IMG/VR virus record: IMGVR_UViG_3300037258_000413
Location: 1-60,616 of that record
Reading direction: 5' to 3' (one strand)
Length of the DNA: 60,616 bases
DNA from: a virus
The notes beneath the pieces were generated by a model that was not told the DNA's origin, did no database searches, and worked only from the letters and a program-made list of their open reading frames with translations. A program made the position numbers and the translations under genes. How positions within the stretch are numbered: position 1 is the stretch's first letter; each line of letters begins with the position of its first letter. Shown here one piece after another: positions 6,760-14,248 of this stretch.

Positions 6760-7020
6760 ATGGCAGACACACGGCAGCGAGAGTCACCCATGGTGGCCGT
6801 AAACGCCCCCGAGCTGCGGCGCCGTCGCCAGTTGCTCGGTGACAACCAGGCTGAATTCGCCCGCCGCTGCAACATCAGCGCGGGATACCTGAGCCAAATC
6901 GAGAACGAAGTGCGTCGCACCGTGAGTCCCGGCGTCTACGTCCGGATCTGCGATGCCCTCGGTGTACAGGATCGCAAAGAGTTGCTCGCCGCTTCAAGGC
7001 GTGCGGGAGCCGTGCGATGA
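6760..7020 (+). CDS. XRE-family DNA-binding protein, Cro-like
   Basis: 86 residues from ATG 6760. An alternative start is the ATG at 6790. Almost the whole protein is an HTH domain: LRRRRQLLGDNQAEFARRC, then ISAGYLSQIENE. It is the first gene of the rightward early operon, and the following gene overlaps its stop (ATGA). The position is that of a Cro-type early regulator facing the repressor-like gene at 6253-6651. Confidence 0.8.
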   Translation: MADTRQRESPMVAVNAPELRRRRQLLGDNQAEFARRCNISAGYLSQIENEVRRTVSPGVYVRICDALGVQDRKELLAASRRAGAVR

Positions 7021-7238
7021 CCATCACACCACTGACAGCGCCCCCCGCGAGCTCCCCACGCGCCCCCCAGGACGCCGAAAAGCCCGCGCCCTACTCCCGC
7101 GAGTACTTCCTCGCACGCCTCGGTCCCGAACTGGTGGCAGACATCGAACGCCGCGTCGCCGAGGCGCCCGCGCCGAGCCCGGCGAAAGTCGAGCAGGTGC
7201 GGCGGCTGTTCGCGGCCGTCCCCCTGCCGCGCTCCTAA
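7017..7238 (+). CDS. Small hypothetical protein
   Basis: 73 residues with a Pro/Ala-rich N-terminus and a helical centre (YSREYFLARLGPELVADIERR). The start overlaps the previous stop by 4 bases. No family recognised. Confidence 0.65.
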   Translation: MTITPLTAPPASSPRAPQDAEKPAPYSREYFLARLGPELVADIERRVAEAPAPSPAKVEQVRRLFAAVPLPRS

Positions 7239-7246
7239 CGCAAAGA

Positions 7247-7272
7247 CGGTCCCCGAGGCAAGTCGGGGACCG
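7247..7272 (+). terminator. Hairpin in the early operon
   Basis: CGGTCCCCGA and TCGGGGACCG form a 10-bp perfect stem with a 6-base loop between two rightward genes. No T run follows, so it may be an attenuator or an antitermination-controlled stop. Confidence 0.55.
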
Positions 7273-7308
7273 CGAGATCCCTCGAACCCTGATCAGAGAG
7301 AAGGGACC

Positions 7309-7794
7309 ATGTTCGAACAGCCTACCAGGGGTGCTCACCGCGCCCCCCGCCAGCAGCGCCGCTGGTTCAAGCGCACGCGCCCGGCGTGCGGCCCGATCCC
7401 GCCGGTGCCCGTCGCCGAGGAGCCGGTGCTCCCGTCGATGGACCTGCCGGACGGGAGTCTTCTGCGCCAGCGCCCCCGCGACCGCGTCGTGCTGGCGGTC
7501 ACGGACACCGGCTCGGCGCGGATCGGGCACTGGCTGCCCGCGGCGTTCGCGGCGCAGCCGCGGGACGTGGTCGAGGTCATCGACGCCTCCTCGCCGCACT
7601 TCGAGCGCGTCGGCACGGTCGACGCGGTGAGCGGGACCGTGCGTCCGGCCGTGGTGGAGATCCCGGGGGTGGGCACCGCGTATTTCGAGCACGCGCAGCT
7701 CGGCCTCGTGCAGCGCCCGGCCGCGGACACGCTGGTGGCCGATGCGCTGGCCGAGCTGGACGACCTGCCGCTGATGGGCGGTGCGTCCCGATGA
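7309..7794 (+). CDS. Hypothetical early protein
   Basis: 161 residues; a GAGAGAAGGGA ribosome binding site precedes the ATG. A basic N-terminus (RGAHRAPRQQRRWFKRTR) leads to a beta-rich part (SLLRQRPRDRVVLAVTDTG and onward). It heads a run of overlapping genes. No recognised domain. Confidence 0.7.
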   Translation: MFEQPTRGAHRAPRQQRRWFKRTRPACGPIPPVPVAEEPVLPSMDLPDGSLLRQRPRDRVVLAVTDTGSARIGHWLPAAFAAQPRDVVEVIDASSPHFERVGTVDAVSGTVRPAVVEIPGVGTAYFEHAQLGLVQRPAADTLVADALAELDDLPLMGGASR

Positions 7795-8123
7795 GCGAGT
7801 ACCTGATCTGGTCGCACGAGCACGGCGCGTGGTGGAAGCCCGCGCGGCGCGGATACACGCACTCCCACTCCGAGGCCGGCCGCTACTCGGAGGCAGCAGC
7901 CCGGCAGATCATCGCGGACTCGGAGCCCGGCTGGAAGCGGGGGACGGTGCCCCCCGAGATGATGATCCGGGTCCCCAAGATCTGCATCGCGCTCACGCTG
8001 GACATGGCCGTGGCCGAGGCGACCGAGCGCATGCTCGCCGCGAGGAACCACGTCGAGTCGCTGCTCGACGACATCGAGCAGCAGCCGCGCGAGGACGTCG
8101 ACGCCGAAGACGGTGCTCGATGA
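7791..8123 (+). CDS. Hypothetical early protein
   Basis: 110 residues. It begins MSEYLIWSHEHGAWWKP, has a Tyr/His-rich N-terminal part (YTHSHSEAGRYS) and a long C-terminal acidic helix (AEATERMLAARNHVESLLDD). Its ATG overlaps the upstream stop by 4 bases. Similar small proteins starting with a WW/HGxWW segment are common in actinophages, with no known role. Confidence 0.7.
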   Translation: MSEYLIWSHEHGAWWKPARRGYTHSHSEAGRYSEAAARQIIADSEPGWKRGTVPPEMMIRVPKICIALTLDMAVAEATERMLAARNHVESLLDDIEQQPREDVDAEDGAR

Positions 8124-8470
8124 GCATCGAGACCGCTCCCGCGTTCCGCATCACCACTGAGCGCTCGCACCTGATCCGCGAGCGCGGCCACGCCGCCGAG
8201 TCCGTCCCCGAGCTCGCCCTGGACGCGGTGCTCGCGAAGCTCGCCGAGGCCCTGCTGCCGCGCGGGCAGTTCACGAAGGAGGCGATCGCCGAGGCCGTGG
8301 AGGCTGCGGTGGCCATCGCCCACCGGCTCGCAGGGGTGGCCGTGTGCGGCGGCTGCGACCACGGCTGGGGTGATCACGTGGCGATGCGCGGGTGTTTCGA
8401 GTGCGCGTGCACCGCGCGCCGCCCGCACGCCACCGAACTCCAGGCAGCAGTCGGAGGTGTCCGGCCGTGA
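8120..8470 (+). CDS. Hypothetical protein with cysteine cluster
   Basis: 116 residues. A helical middle part is followed by a C-terminal Cys/His set (CGGCDHGWGDHVAMRGCFEC) that probably binds zinc. The start overlaps the upstream stop (ATGA). Function unknown. Confidence 0.7.
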   Translation: MSIETAPAFRITTERSHLIRERGHAAESVPELALDAVLAKLAEALLPRGQFTKEAIAEAVEAAVAIAHRLAGVAVCGGCDHGWGDHVAMRGCFECACTARRPHATELQAAVGGVRP

Positions 8471-9069
8471 GCGAGAGAACCGGCTGGATCCGCTTCTCGG
8501 GGAGCCTTGCGGGCCCGCGTTTCGACGCGGCCGAGCTGCTCGTGGCCGACGACAAGATCGCCGAGCTGGTCGAGCTGACCGCGGAGTACACCCTCTCGAC
8601 GGGCGGCGAACTGATCCACTTCCCGCAGCGCGCCGACGTCGACGGCATCTTGACCCACTACGTCCGGGCGCGCCCGTCGACGCCCCTCGGGCGCCAGGAA
8701 CGCGACCAGCTGATCGGGGCCCGCCTGATCCGGCGCTTCGGCCTGGAGCCGCACATCGTCGTGCACCTGGCCGACGGCGTCGTGCTCTGGACCGCAGGAG
8801 TCCGCGCAACGCAGTCGGCGGCTAGCTGGGCAGCTCGCAACGAGGTCTGCCCGGTGGTCTGCGACGTTCGCGGAGTGGTGGGCACGCACGCCGAGAACGA
8901 CCTCGACGAGGTGACGTGCAACGCGTGCCGCGTGCAGGCCGAGGCCACGACCCTCGCGGCGTGGCTCGTGCAGGGATGCGGCGTCGAGTCGCTCCTGGTC
9001 AAGGGCGAGTGGAAGTACCAGCCCGTCGCCCCCATCCGCTCCGCCCTACCCGAGGAGGTGTCGCGGTGA
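8467..9069 (+). CDS. Hypothetical early protein
   Basis: 200 residues from a GTG overlapping the upstream stop. A mixed alpha/beta N-terminal half (AELLVADDKIAELVELTAEY) precedes a C-terminal half with scattered cysteines (CPVVCDVRGVVG, CNACR). No family recognised. Confidence 0.65.
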   Translation: MSERTGWIRFSGSLAGPRFDAAELLVADDKIAELVELTAEYTLSTGGELIHFPQRADVDGILTHYVRARPSTPLGRQERDQLIGARLIRRFGLEPHIVVHLADGVVLWTAGVRATQSAASWAARNEVCPVVCDVRGVVGTHAENDLDEVTCNACRVQAEATTLAAWLVQGCGVESLLVKGEWKYQPVAPIRSALPEEVSR

Positions 9070-9410
9070 CGCGCGCCACGGACGCTATCGGCCGCTACCG
9101 GGCCGCGCGGGACTTGAAGCGCGGCGATCACGTGCGCCTCGGTGACGGGCGCTGGGCGCTGGTCCTCGACGCTGCGGTGAGCAAGAAGCTCGGGCACGCC
9201 CAGAACTCGCGGCCCACCGTGTCGGCCGGGCTCCTGGTGGACCTGCGCACCACGGAGGGCCGGGAATGGCCGGCCACGGAGCAGGTGTGGTCGCGCAGTC
9301 CGGCGCAGCAGGTGCAGTACATGGAGACCGTGATCGTCGAGGCGCGCACGGCGGCGCAGCTGGCGCGGATCGCGCAGGACAAGGTGCGCGCGGCCGGGGG
9401 TGCGGCGTGA
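9066..9410 (+). CDS. Hypothetical protein upstream of RecE-like gene
   Basis: 114 residues from a GTG with 4-bp overlap. It contains a KRGDHVRLGDGRWALVLD segment, possibly an SH3-like barrel, and a helical C-terminus. Translationally coupled to the nuclease gene. Confidence 0.65.
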   Translation: MTRATDAIGRYRAARDLKRGDHVRLGDGRWALVLDAAVSKKLGHAQNSRPTVSAGLLVDLRTTEGREWPATEQVWSRSPAQQVQYMETVIVEARTAAQLARIAQDKVRAAGGAA

Positions 9411-10282
9411 CGCTCATCGATGAGGAGACCGAAGCGCCGGCGGTCCCGGAGGTCGAGATCACCGGGCCCGGCGTGTACGACATGCCCGCGGACCAGTACC
9501 ACCGCAGGCCGGAGCTCAGCTCGTCGGGGATGCGCAAGCTGCTCGCGCCGTCGTGCCCGGCCCTGTTCAAGTGGGACCAGTCGCACGCGCAGCCGCCGAA
9601 GGACGAATTCGACTTCGGGCACGTGGCCCACAAGATCATCCTCGGCGCAGGCGCCGAGATCGAGGTGCTCGACTTCGACTCGTTCCGCACGAACGCGGCC
9701 CGGGACGCGAAGGCGCAGGCCTACGCCGAGGGGAAAGTCCCGATCCTGGAGCGCGACTACGCCAACGCGAAGGCGATGGCGTGGCAGGTCAAGAACCACC
9801 CGATCGCCGGTCCGCTGCTGACGGACGGGCGCGGGGAGCAATCGCTGTTCTGGAACGACCGCGCGACCGGGCAGTCGCTGCGCGCCCGGGTGGACTGGCT
9901 GCGCAACCCGCGCAGCTCGCGGCTGATCGTCGTGGACTACAAGACGACGACCAAGGTCGATCCCCCCTCGCTGGAGAAAGCGATCTACGACTTCGGCTAC
10001 CACCAGCAGGGCGCGACCTACCGCGAGGGATGCATGGTGCTCGAGCTCGGCGACGAGCGCACGGTGGTCAACCTGGTCTTCCAGATGAAGACGGCGCCCT
10101 ACCTGGTGCACGTCGTGCAGCTCACGCCGGGCGACCTGCAGCTCGGGTCGGCCCGGAATCGGGCGGCGATCCGCATCTACCGCGAGTGCATGGCCTCGGG
10201 TCAGTGGCCCGGCTACGACGAGGTGAGCCATATCGAGATCCCCGCTTGGGCTCAGGCCCGCGAGCAGTTGGAGTACCTGTGA
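9407..10282 (+). CDS. RecE-like / PD-(D/E)XK exonuclease
   Basis: 291 residues from GTG 9407. It shows the features of the exonuclease VIII-type PDDEXK family: ELSSSGMRKLL (about 36-46), FGHVAHKIILG (about 70-80), and the metal-binding set Asp163 (RVDW), Asp177 and Lys179 (VVDYKTTT). Such enzymes resect double-strand ends to give 3' tails for an annealing partner. That partner is probably encoded by the next gene, which overlaps by 4 bases. Together they would form a phage recombination or replication-restart pair independent of host RecBCD/AdnAB. Confidence 0.85.
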   Translation: MTLIDEETEAPAVPEVEITGPGVYDMPADQYHRRPELSSSGMRKLLAPSCPALFKWDQSHAQPPKDEFDFGHVAHKIILGAGAEIEVLDFDSFRTNAARDAKAQAYAEGKVPILERDYANAKAMAWQVKNHPIAGPLLTDGRGEQSLFWNDRATGQSLRARVDWLRNPRSSRLIVVDYKTTTKVDPPSLEKAIYDFGYHQQGATYREGCMVLELGDERTVVNLVFQMKTAPYLVHVVQLTPGDLQLGSARNRAAIRIYRECMASGQWPGYDEVSHIEIPAWAQAREQLEYL

Positions 10283-11244
10283 GTCAGCAGATGGAGTTCG
10301 CCCCGGCCGTGGCCGAGGCCGGCCGGGTGGGCCAGGGGACGGTCATCGAGCAGTCCCGCGCCATCGCCGAAGTCCAGGCCCTGGTGGTCATCGCGCGCCA
10401 GTACCCGCGCGACCGCCGGTCTTCCACCGTCCGCATGCTCGACGCGTGCGCGCAGGTGCAGCTCGCGAAGAAAGCGTTCTATGCGTTCCCGCGCGGCGAC
10501 GACACGATCTCGGGCCTGACGATCGACGCGGTCGCCGAGCTTGCCCAGGCGTGGGGAAACATCGACTACGGCCTGACCGAGCTGCGCCGCGACGATATCT
10601 ATGGGCAGTCCGAGATGCAGGCCTTCGCCTGGGACCTGGAAACCAATGTGCGGCACACGAGCAGGTTCATCGTGCAGCACGTGCGTGAGACCAAGCGCGG
10701 CAACTACAAGGTGACGAGCCCGCGTGACATCTACGAGGTCAACGCGAACATGGGCAATCGGCGCATGCGGGCGGCCGTCCTGAAGGTGCTGCCGCGCTGG
10801 TACAAGCTCGAAGCCGAGGAGGCTCTGAAGGCGACCCTGGCCGCGATGGTCAAGGCTGGCGGCAAGTCGCTGGCGCAGCGCATCGAGGACGCTGTCGCGT
10901 GGTTCGGTACGGAGTTCGCCGTCACCCGCGACCAGTTGGAGTACAAGCGGCGCCGACCGAGCGCGCAGTGGGGCGACGAGGACCTGGTGCAGCTTCGGAT
11001 CCTCGGCGACAGCCTGAAGCGCAAGGATCTGGCGCTGGACGAGGCGTTCCCGCAGGCGAAGGTGACGGCCGAGGAGCTCGCGCCGAGCCAGGAGGCGAAC
11101 CCGGGGCCCGTGGCGGACGCTCCGGCCGAGACGCCCCCGGTCGAGCACCTCGACCATCCCGAGGGCGACTGGATGGACGGCTGCCCCGGCTGCGTCGCGG
11201 AGTCGGACGCGGTGGATCAGGGGGCTGACGATGGCGACGCTTGA
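10279..11244 (+). CDS. Probable single-strand annealing (RecT-like) recombination protein
   Basis: 321 residues from GTG 10279, overlapping the nuclease gene by 4 bases. The core contains SGLTIDAVAELAQAWGNI, EMQAFAWDLETNVRHTSRF and SPRDIYEVNANMGNRRMRAA, followed by an acidic disordered tail (from about 265) ending in a CPGCV knuckle. Phage nuclease genes of this type are normally paired with an annealase, and an acidic tail is typical of single-strand DNA proteins. The family call is from pattern memory and context and is not certain. Confidence 0.6.
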   Translation: MSQQMEFAPAVAEAGRVGQGTVIEQSRAIAEVQALVVIARQYPRDRRSSTVRMLDACAQVQLAKKAFYAFPRGDDTISGLTIDAVAELAQAWGNIDYGLTELRRDDIYGQSEMQAFAWDLETNVRHTSRFIVQHVRETKRGNYKVTSPRDIYEVNANMGNRRMRAAVLKVLPRWYKLEAEEALKATLAAMVKAGGKSLAQRIEDAVAWFGTEFAVTRDQLEYKRRRPSAQWGDEDLVQLRILGDSLKRKDLALDEAFPQAKVTAEELAPSQEANPGPVADAPAETPPVEHLDHPEGDWMDGCPGCVAESDAVDQGADDGDA

Positions 11245-11620
11245 CGTCGAGCTGCTGCGGCGCGTGCTCGAGCGCGTCCAGTACTACCCGAACGGGTGGG
11301 ACCCGACCCGGATCGCGCGCCGGGATCCTGTGGACCGCGACGGCTGGCGCTACCTCGTCTTCGGTGTCGAGGGCCACGCCATCGAGTCCGTGCACGACGA
11401 CGCGCTGTGGCATTGGCTGCCCGACCCGGACCGGGACGGCGCCGAGTTCGCGCTGCTGGTGACCGTGGACGGGTCGCGGAAGAAGCCGGGGCGCAACGCG
11501 TCGTTCGTCGCGCGCAAGCTCCTCGGCCTCGACGTGGAGCAGGCCGAGCGGCTGTTCGGTGCGGCCACGATCGAGGAGCTGCGGCTCGTCGTCGACCGGC
11601 TGTGCGCGGGTGCGTCGTGA
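11231..11620 (+). CDS. Hypothetical protein
   Basis: 129 residues, 14-bp overlap with the upstream gene. Contains WRYLVFGVEGHAIESVHDD and a Lys/Arg-rich segment (VDGSRKKPGRNASFVARKLLG). No domain recognised. Confidence 0.65.
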   Translation: MATLDVELLRRVLERVQYYPNGWDPTRIARRDPVDRDGWRYLVFGVEGHAIESVHDDALWHWLPDPDRDGAEFALLVTVDGSRKKPGRNASFVARKLLGLDVEQAERLFGAATIEELRLVVDRLCAGAS

Positions 11621-11943
11621 GGCGCCTGGCGCCTGCGGCGCTGCCCTCTCGCGACGGCGCCGACCTCGGGTTCGGGAATCTGCGCCTCGCCTGCATGGCC
11701 GCGATGGTGCCGCTGCGGGACGTGGACGGCTGGGCGCTTCCCGGCAGTCAGGTCACGGTCGCGGTCGGGGCCGCGCGCGACGGGGCGAGTCTCGTCGGGG
11801 GCGTGGAAGGGCTCCGCGACGCGTTCGACGGGGGCGCGCTCGCGCTCGGGAGCCGCCTGGTGGCAGGGCGCCCGTTGGACTCGGAGCTGCTGGTGCTCGC
11901 GAGCGTGCTGCGCTCGCCCGTGGCGGACGAGGCGATGCCGTGA
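11617..11943 (+). CDS. Hypothetical protein
   Basis: 108 residues from a GTG overlapping the upstream stop. Gly/Ala/Leu-rich, without a clear membrane segment. Nothing further can be said. Confidence 0.55.
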   Translation: MRRLAPAALPSRDGADLGFGNLRLACMAAMVPLRDVDGWALPGSQVTVAVGAARDGASLVGGVEGLRDAFDGGALALGSRLVAGRPLDSELLVLASVLRSPVADEAMP

Positions 11944-12248
11944 CGCGGGGGCTGGCGCCGGGCCAGCAGTTGAAGCCGTGCGGCACCCCCGCCGCGGCCA
12001 GGAGGCACCTGCGAAACGGCGAGGAGCCGTGTGAATCCTGCCGGGACGCGGAGAACCGACGGCGCCGCAAGAAGTCCCGTCAGCAGATGCTGCAGCCGTG
12101 TGGAACGCCCGCTGCCTACGCCCGTCACCTGAAGGCCAACGAGGCTGCGTGCGTGCCGTGCCTGCGGGCGCATGCGCGTCGCATTCGCGAGTTCCAGGCG
12201 GCTGCGCGGGCGCGGCGTAAGGCCGAACGAGCCGAGGCGGTGTCCTGA
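11940..12248 (+). CDS. Small two-repeat zinc-binding protein
   Basis: 102 residues from a GTG. It has two repeats of CGTPAAARRHLRNGEEPCESC type (about 14-34 and 53-73), each with a Cys, a His and a CxxC, then an Arg-rich helix. The arrangement resembles the HG-Y-CRC repeats of the protein at 1118-1390. The basic helix suggests nucleic acid binding (inference). Confidence 0.7.
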   Translation: MTRGLAPGQQLKPCGTPAAARRHLRNGEEPCESCRDAENRRRRKKSRQQMLQPCGTPAAYARHLKANEAACVPCLRAHARRIREFQAAARARRKAERAEAVS

Positions 12249-12379
12249 TGCTGCGTCCGTCGGTGCTGGATCTGGTCGTCGAGCTCGGTGGCCCCGCGGT
12301 CGCGCTGGCACTGCTCACGTGGTCGTGGCTGCGCCCCCATCCGCCCCATCCCCGGCGCCGGGACGACGAACGGTCCTGA
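12248..12379 (+). CDS. Small membrane protein (43 residues)
   Basis: The ATG overlaps the upstream stop (TGATG). One hydrophobic helix (about 6-25, VLDLVVELGGPAVALALLTW) is followed by a proline- and arginine-rich cytoplasmic-type tail (RPHPPHPRRRDDERS). It is the last gene before a strong hairpin. Unknown role. Confidence 0.6.
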   Translation: MLRPSVLDLVVELGGPAVALALLTWSWLRPHPPHPRRRDDERS

Positions 12380-12393
12380 CGCCCCTTTGAACT

Positions 12394-12429
12394 GCTCGCC
12401 GCGCCCGACCCCCTCCGGGCGCGGCGAGC
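12394..12429 (+). terminator. 14-bp perfect hairpin
   Basis: GCTCGCCGCGCCCG (12394-12407) and CGGGCGCGGCGAGC (12416-12429) with an 8-base loop. There is no T run. It probably ends or attenuates the recombination-gene transcript. Confidence 0.65.
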
Positions 12430-12460
12430 GCTACCCGAATCTTCATATCAGGAGCCTTGC

Positions 12461-13195
12461 ATGACCGACCTTTACGAGAGCAACGACGACCTTTACGACG
12501 AGGACCGGCGCGCGCAGGACGCCGTGGAAGACGCGAAGTACGACTTCCCGCCGAAGGAGGAGCCGGACGACTGGCAGCAGGGCGAGCCGACGCACTACCA
12601 GCACGCCGAGGAGCTGCTGGCCGAGGCCGCCGATCTGCACGGGCGCGGCGATGACGAGTGCTACGCCCTCGATGCTGCCGCCGCACGCGCGACGCTCGCC
12701 GTGGCCGACCAGCTCGCCAAGGTTGTGTCGCTGCTCAAGCGCGAACGCAGCCCCGAGCCGCTCGCCGAGCACGACGTCGCCGACCGGGCGTGGCTCGACT
12801 CGAACCCGTTCGCTGCCGCTGTCGGTGTGGGTTCGGTCTCGCCGACCGATCCGGCCGCGCTCGGCGAGTGGCTGCGCGGGCTGCCCGACGGCACGATCTT
12901 CCGGGGCGCGAAGGGCCTCGGCTGGCAGCTCAACGTGGTCGCCGTCACGAGCTTCCTGGTGGCCCCGTACACGTTCCGGGCGTTGACGTCGACTGCGGGC
13001 GAGGAGTTCCGCATCGACATCGACGTCGACCTCCCCGCGCTCGCCTTCGGCGCCCCGTTCACGGTGCTCGCCCTGGGAGCCCCGCAGGATCAGTCCGACG
13101 AGCCGCCTCGCCACCAGCGCACTACACAGGTCGCCGCCGTGGGCACGCTCCTCGAAACCCTCGCGCGGCCGGACGGAGGCGACCGTGATGCCTGA
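12461..13195 (+). CDS. Hypothetical acidic protein
   Basis: 244 residues; AGGAG lies 8 bases before the ATG. The N-terminus is strongly acidic (ESNDDLYDEDRRAQDAVED). A helical centre and a beta-rich C-terminal domain (GTIFRGAKGLGWQLNVVAV to APFTVLALG) follow. No recognised family. Confidence 0.7.
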   Translation: MTDLYESNDDLYDEDRRAQDAVEDAKYDFPPKEEPDDWQQGEPTHYQHAEELLAEAADLHGRGDDECYALDAAAARATLAVADQLAKVVSLLKRERSPEPLAEHDVADRAWLDSNPFAAAVGVGSVSPTDPAALGEWLRGLPDGTIFRGAKGLGWQLNVVAVTSFLVAPYTFRALTSTAGEEFRIDIDVDLPALAFGAPFTVLALGAPQDQSDEPPRHQRTTQVAAVGTLLETLARPDGGDRDA

Positions 13196-13511
13196 CTCGC
13201 CGAGGCTGCTGCGCCGCGTACCGGGCTACCCATCCAGGCTGGGACCCAAGGCGCTGGCCACCCGAAGTGCGCTGATCAGCGCACTGGAGGAAGAACTGCG
13301 ATACACGGCCTGGCGCGAGATCTTGGTCGGCGATCTCGCCCGGAAGGCTGGCTGTTCTTCGGCGACGTTCTACCAGTACTTCCCGGACGTGTGCGCGGTG
13401 TTCCGCGCGCTGCTCGAGCGACTCGAGGAGGAGGGGCGCAAGCCGAGCGCCCACGTGCAGCTGATCGCGTATCTCGTGGACTACGAGCGGCAGGAGCTGG
13501 GCCGTGGCTGA
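13185..13511 (+). CDS. TetR-type HTH protein lacking a ligand-binding domain
   Basis: 108 residues. Residues about 24-68 match the TetR DNA-binding domain: three helices with VGDLARKAGCSSATFYQYFPD as the HTH. Normal TetR proteins are about 190-220 residues; here only a short helix (VFRALLERLEEEG) and about 25 residues follow, so the inducer-binding half is missing. GGAGG is well placed for the GTG at 13185. It may be a constitutive DNA-binding protein or a dominant-negative partner of a host regulator (inference). Confidence 0.75.
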   Translation: MMPDSPRLLRRVPGYPSRLGPKALATRSALISALEEELRYTAWREILVGDLARKAGCSSATFYQYFPDVCAVFRALLERLEEEGRKPSAHVQLIAYLVDYERQELGRG

Positions 13512-13773
13512 GGCGCCTGCGGACATCGTGCGGCGCGCCGTCGAGGGGGTCCTCGCCGACTTCGGCGATCCGTTCGCCACCACGCTCGCCGAGCTGCTCG
13601 GGCACATCGCCACCGACATGGCAGGCGCCGAGGCCTTCGAGTGCAAGGCGATGGGCGCGGTATCCAGCGAGTCCGACGGATACCGCGCCGACTGGACGGC
13701 GGCGCTGAAGCTAGCCCGCTTCTACGGAGGCGCCCCGGTCGAGGGCGCCTCTCCTCCGGGCTCGACCCCTTGA
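13504..13773 (+). CDS. Hypothetical protein
   Basis: 89 residues from a GTG overlapping the upstream gene by 8 bases. Contains ADIVRRAVEGVLADFGDPFA and a C-terminal Gly/Pro tail. Last gene of this operon; no family recognised. Confidence 0.6.
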   Translation: MAEAPADIVRRAVEGVLADFGDPFATTLAELLGHIATDMAGAEAFECKAMGAVSSESDGYRADWTAALKLARFYGGAPVEGASPPGSTP

Positions 13774-13859
13774 GCTGGTCGCCCCGCCGGCGCCGCACTC
13801 GCCGGCGGGGCGGCCGAACCACCTGTACCCGCTTACGTCACAGATTGGAGGTCGCCGTG

Positions 13860-14114
13860 TCAGTCGGTGTTTTGTGCGGCGATCGCGATCGCTTCGAGGA
13901 CGGCCTTGGCGTTGGCCTCGACCCATTCGGCGAGCCATGCGGGGACGATCGCGGCGGTGCGCTCGTCACGGTTGGTGACGTAGACGATGGGAAGTTCGCC
14001 CAGGTCGCGGCGCGCTTCGCGGGCGGCCCGGGTGATGCGACCGAAGCGCTTGTAGACGTCGCCGGTTGCGAGTTCGTCCTTGGTCACTTTGATTTCCTCG
14101 GGTTCCTTGGTCAT
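13860..14114 (-). CDS. Phd/YefM-like antitoxin-type protein (orphan)
   Basis: 84 residues, transcribed against its neighbours. An N-terminal part with TKDELATGDVYKRFGRITRA, then LPIVYVTNRDERTAAIVPAW, resembles the Phd/YefM fold (helix, then strand with VTNR, then A-x-IVP). The C-terminal helix is Ala-rich. No toxin gene is adjacent. It may be an anti-toxin decoy or a transcriptional autoregulator. The family match is moderate. Confidence 0.5.
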   Translation of the reverse strand: MTKEPEEIKVTKDELATGDVYKRFGRITRAAREARRDLGELPIVYVTNRDERTAAIVPAWLAEWVEANAKAVLEAIAIAAQNTD

Positions 14115-14248
14115 GGCGGGAGTTTAGCGGGATCTCCTTGGCATCCTAGCTTGTCACGTGGTCCTTGTCTTGCTTGATCTGTACTTCTAGAACTTCAAGA
14201 ACTTGGATAAGATAGTCCCAACCATTCCCGATGACGAAGAGGAGCGAG
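14115..14248. promoter_or_regulatory. AT-richer divergent promoter region
   Basis: This is the least GC-rich stretch of its neighbourhood, lying between the Phd-like gene (left) and the initiator-like gene (right). TAAGAT at 14208-14213 is a good -10 candidate for the rightward gene. AGAACTT occurs twice in a row around 14189-14203 and may be a binding site. Confidence 0.45.
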
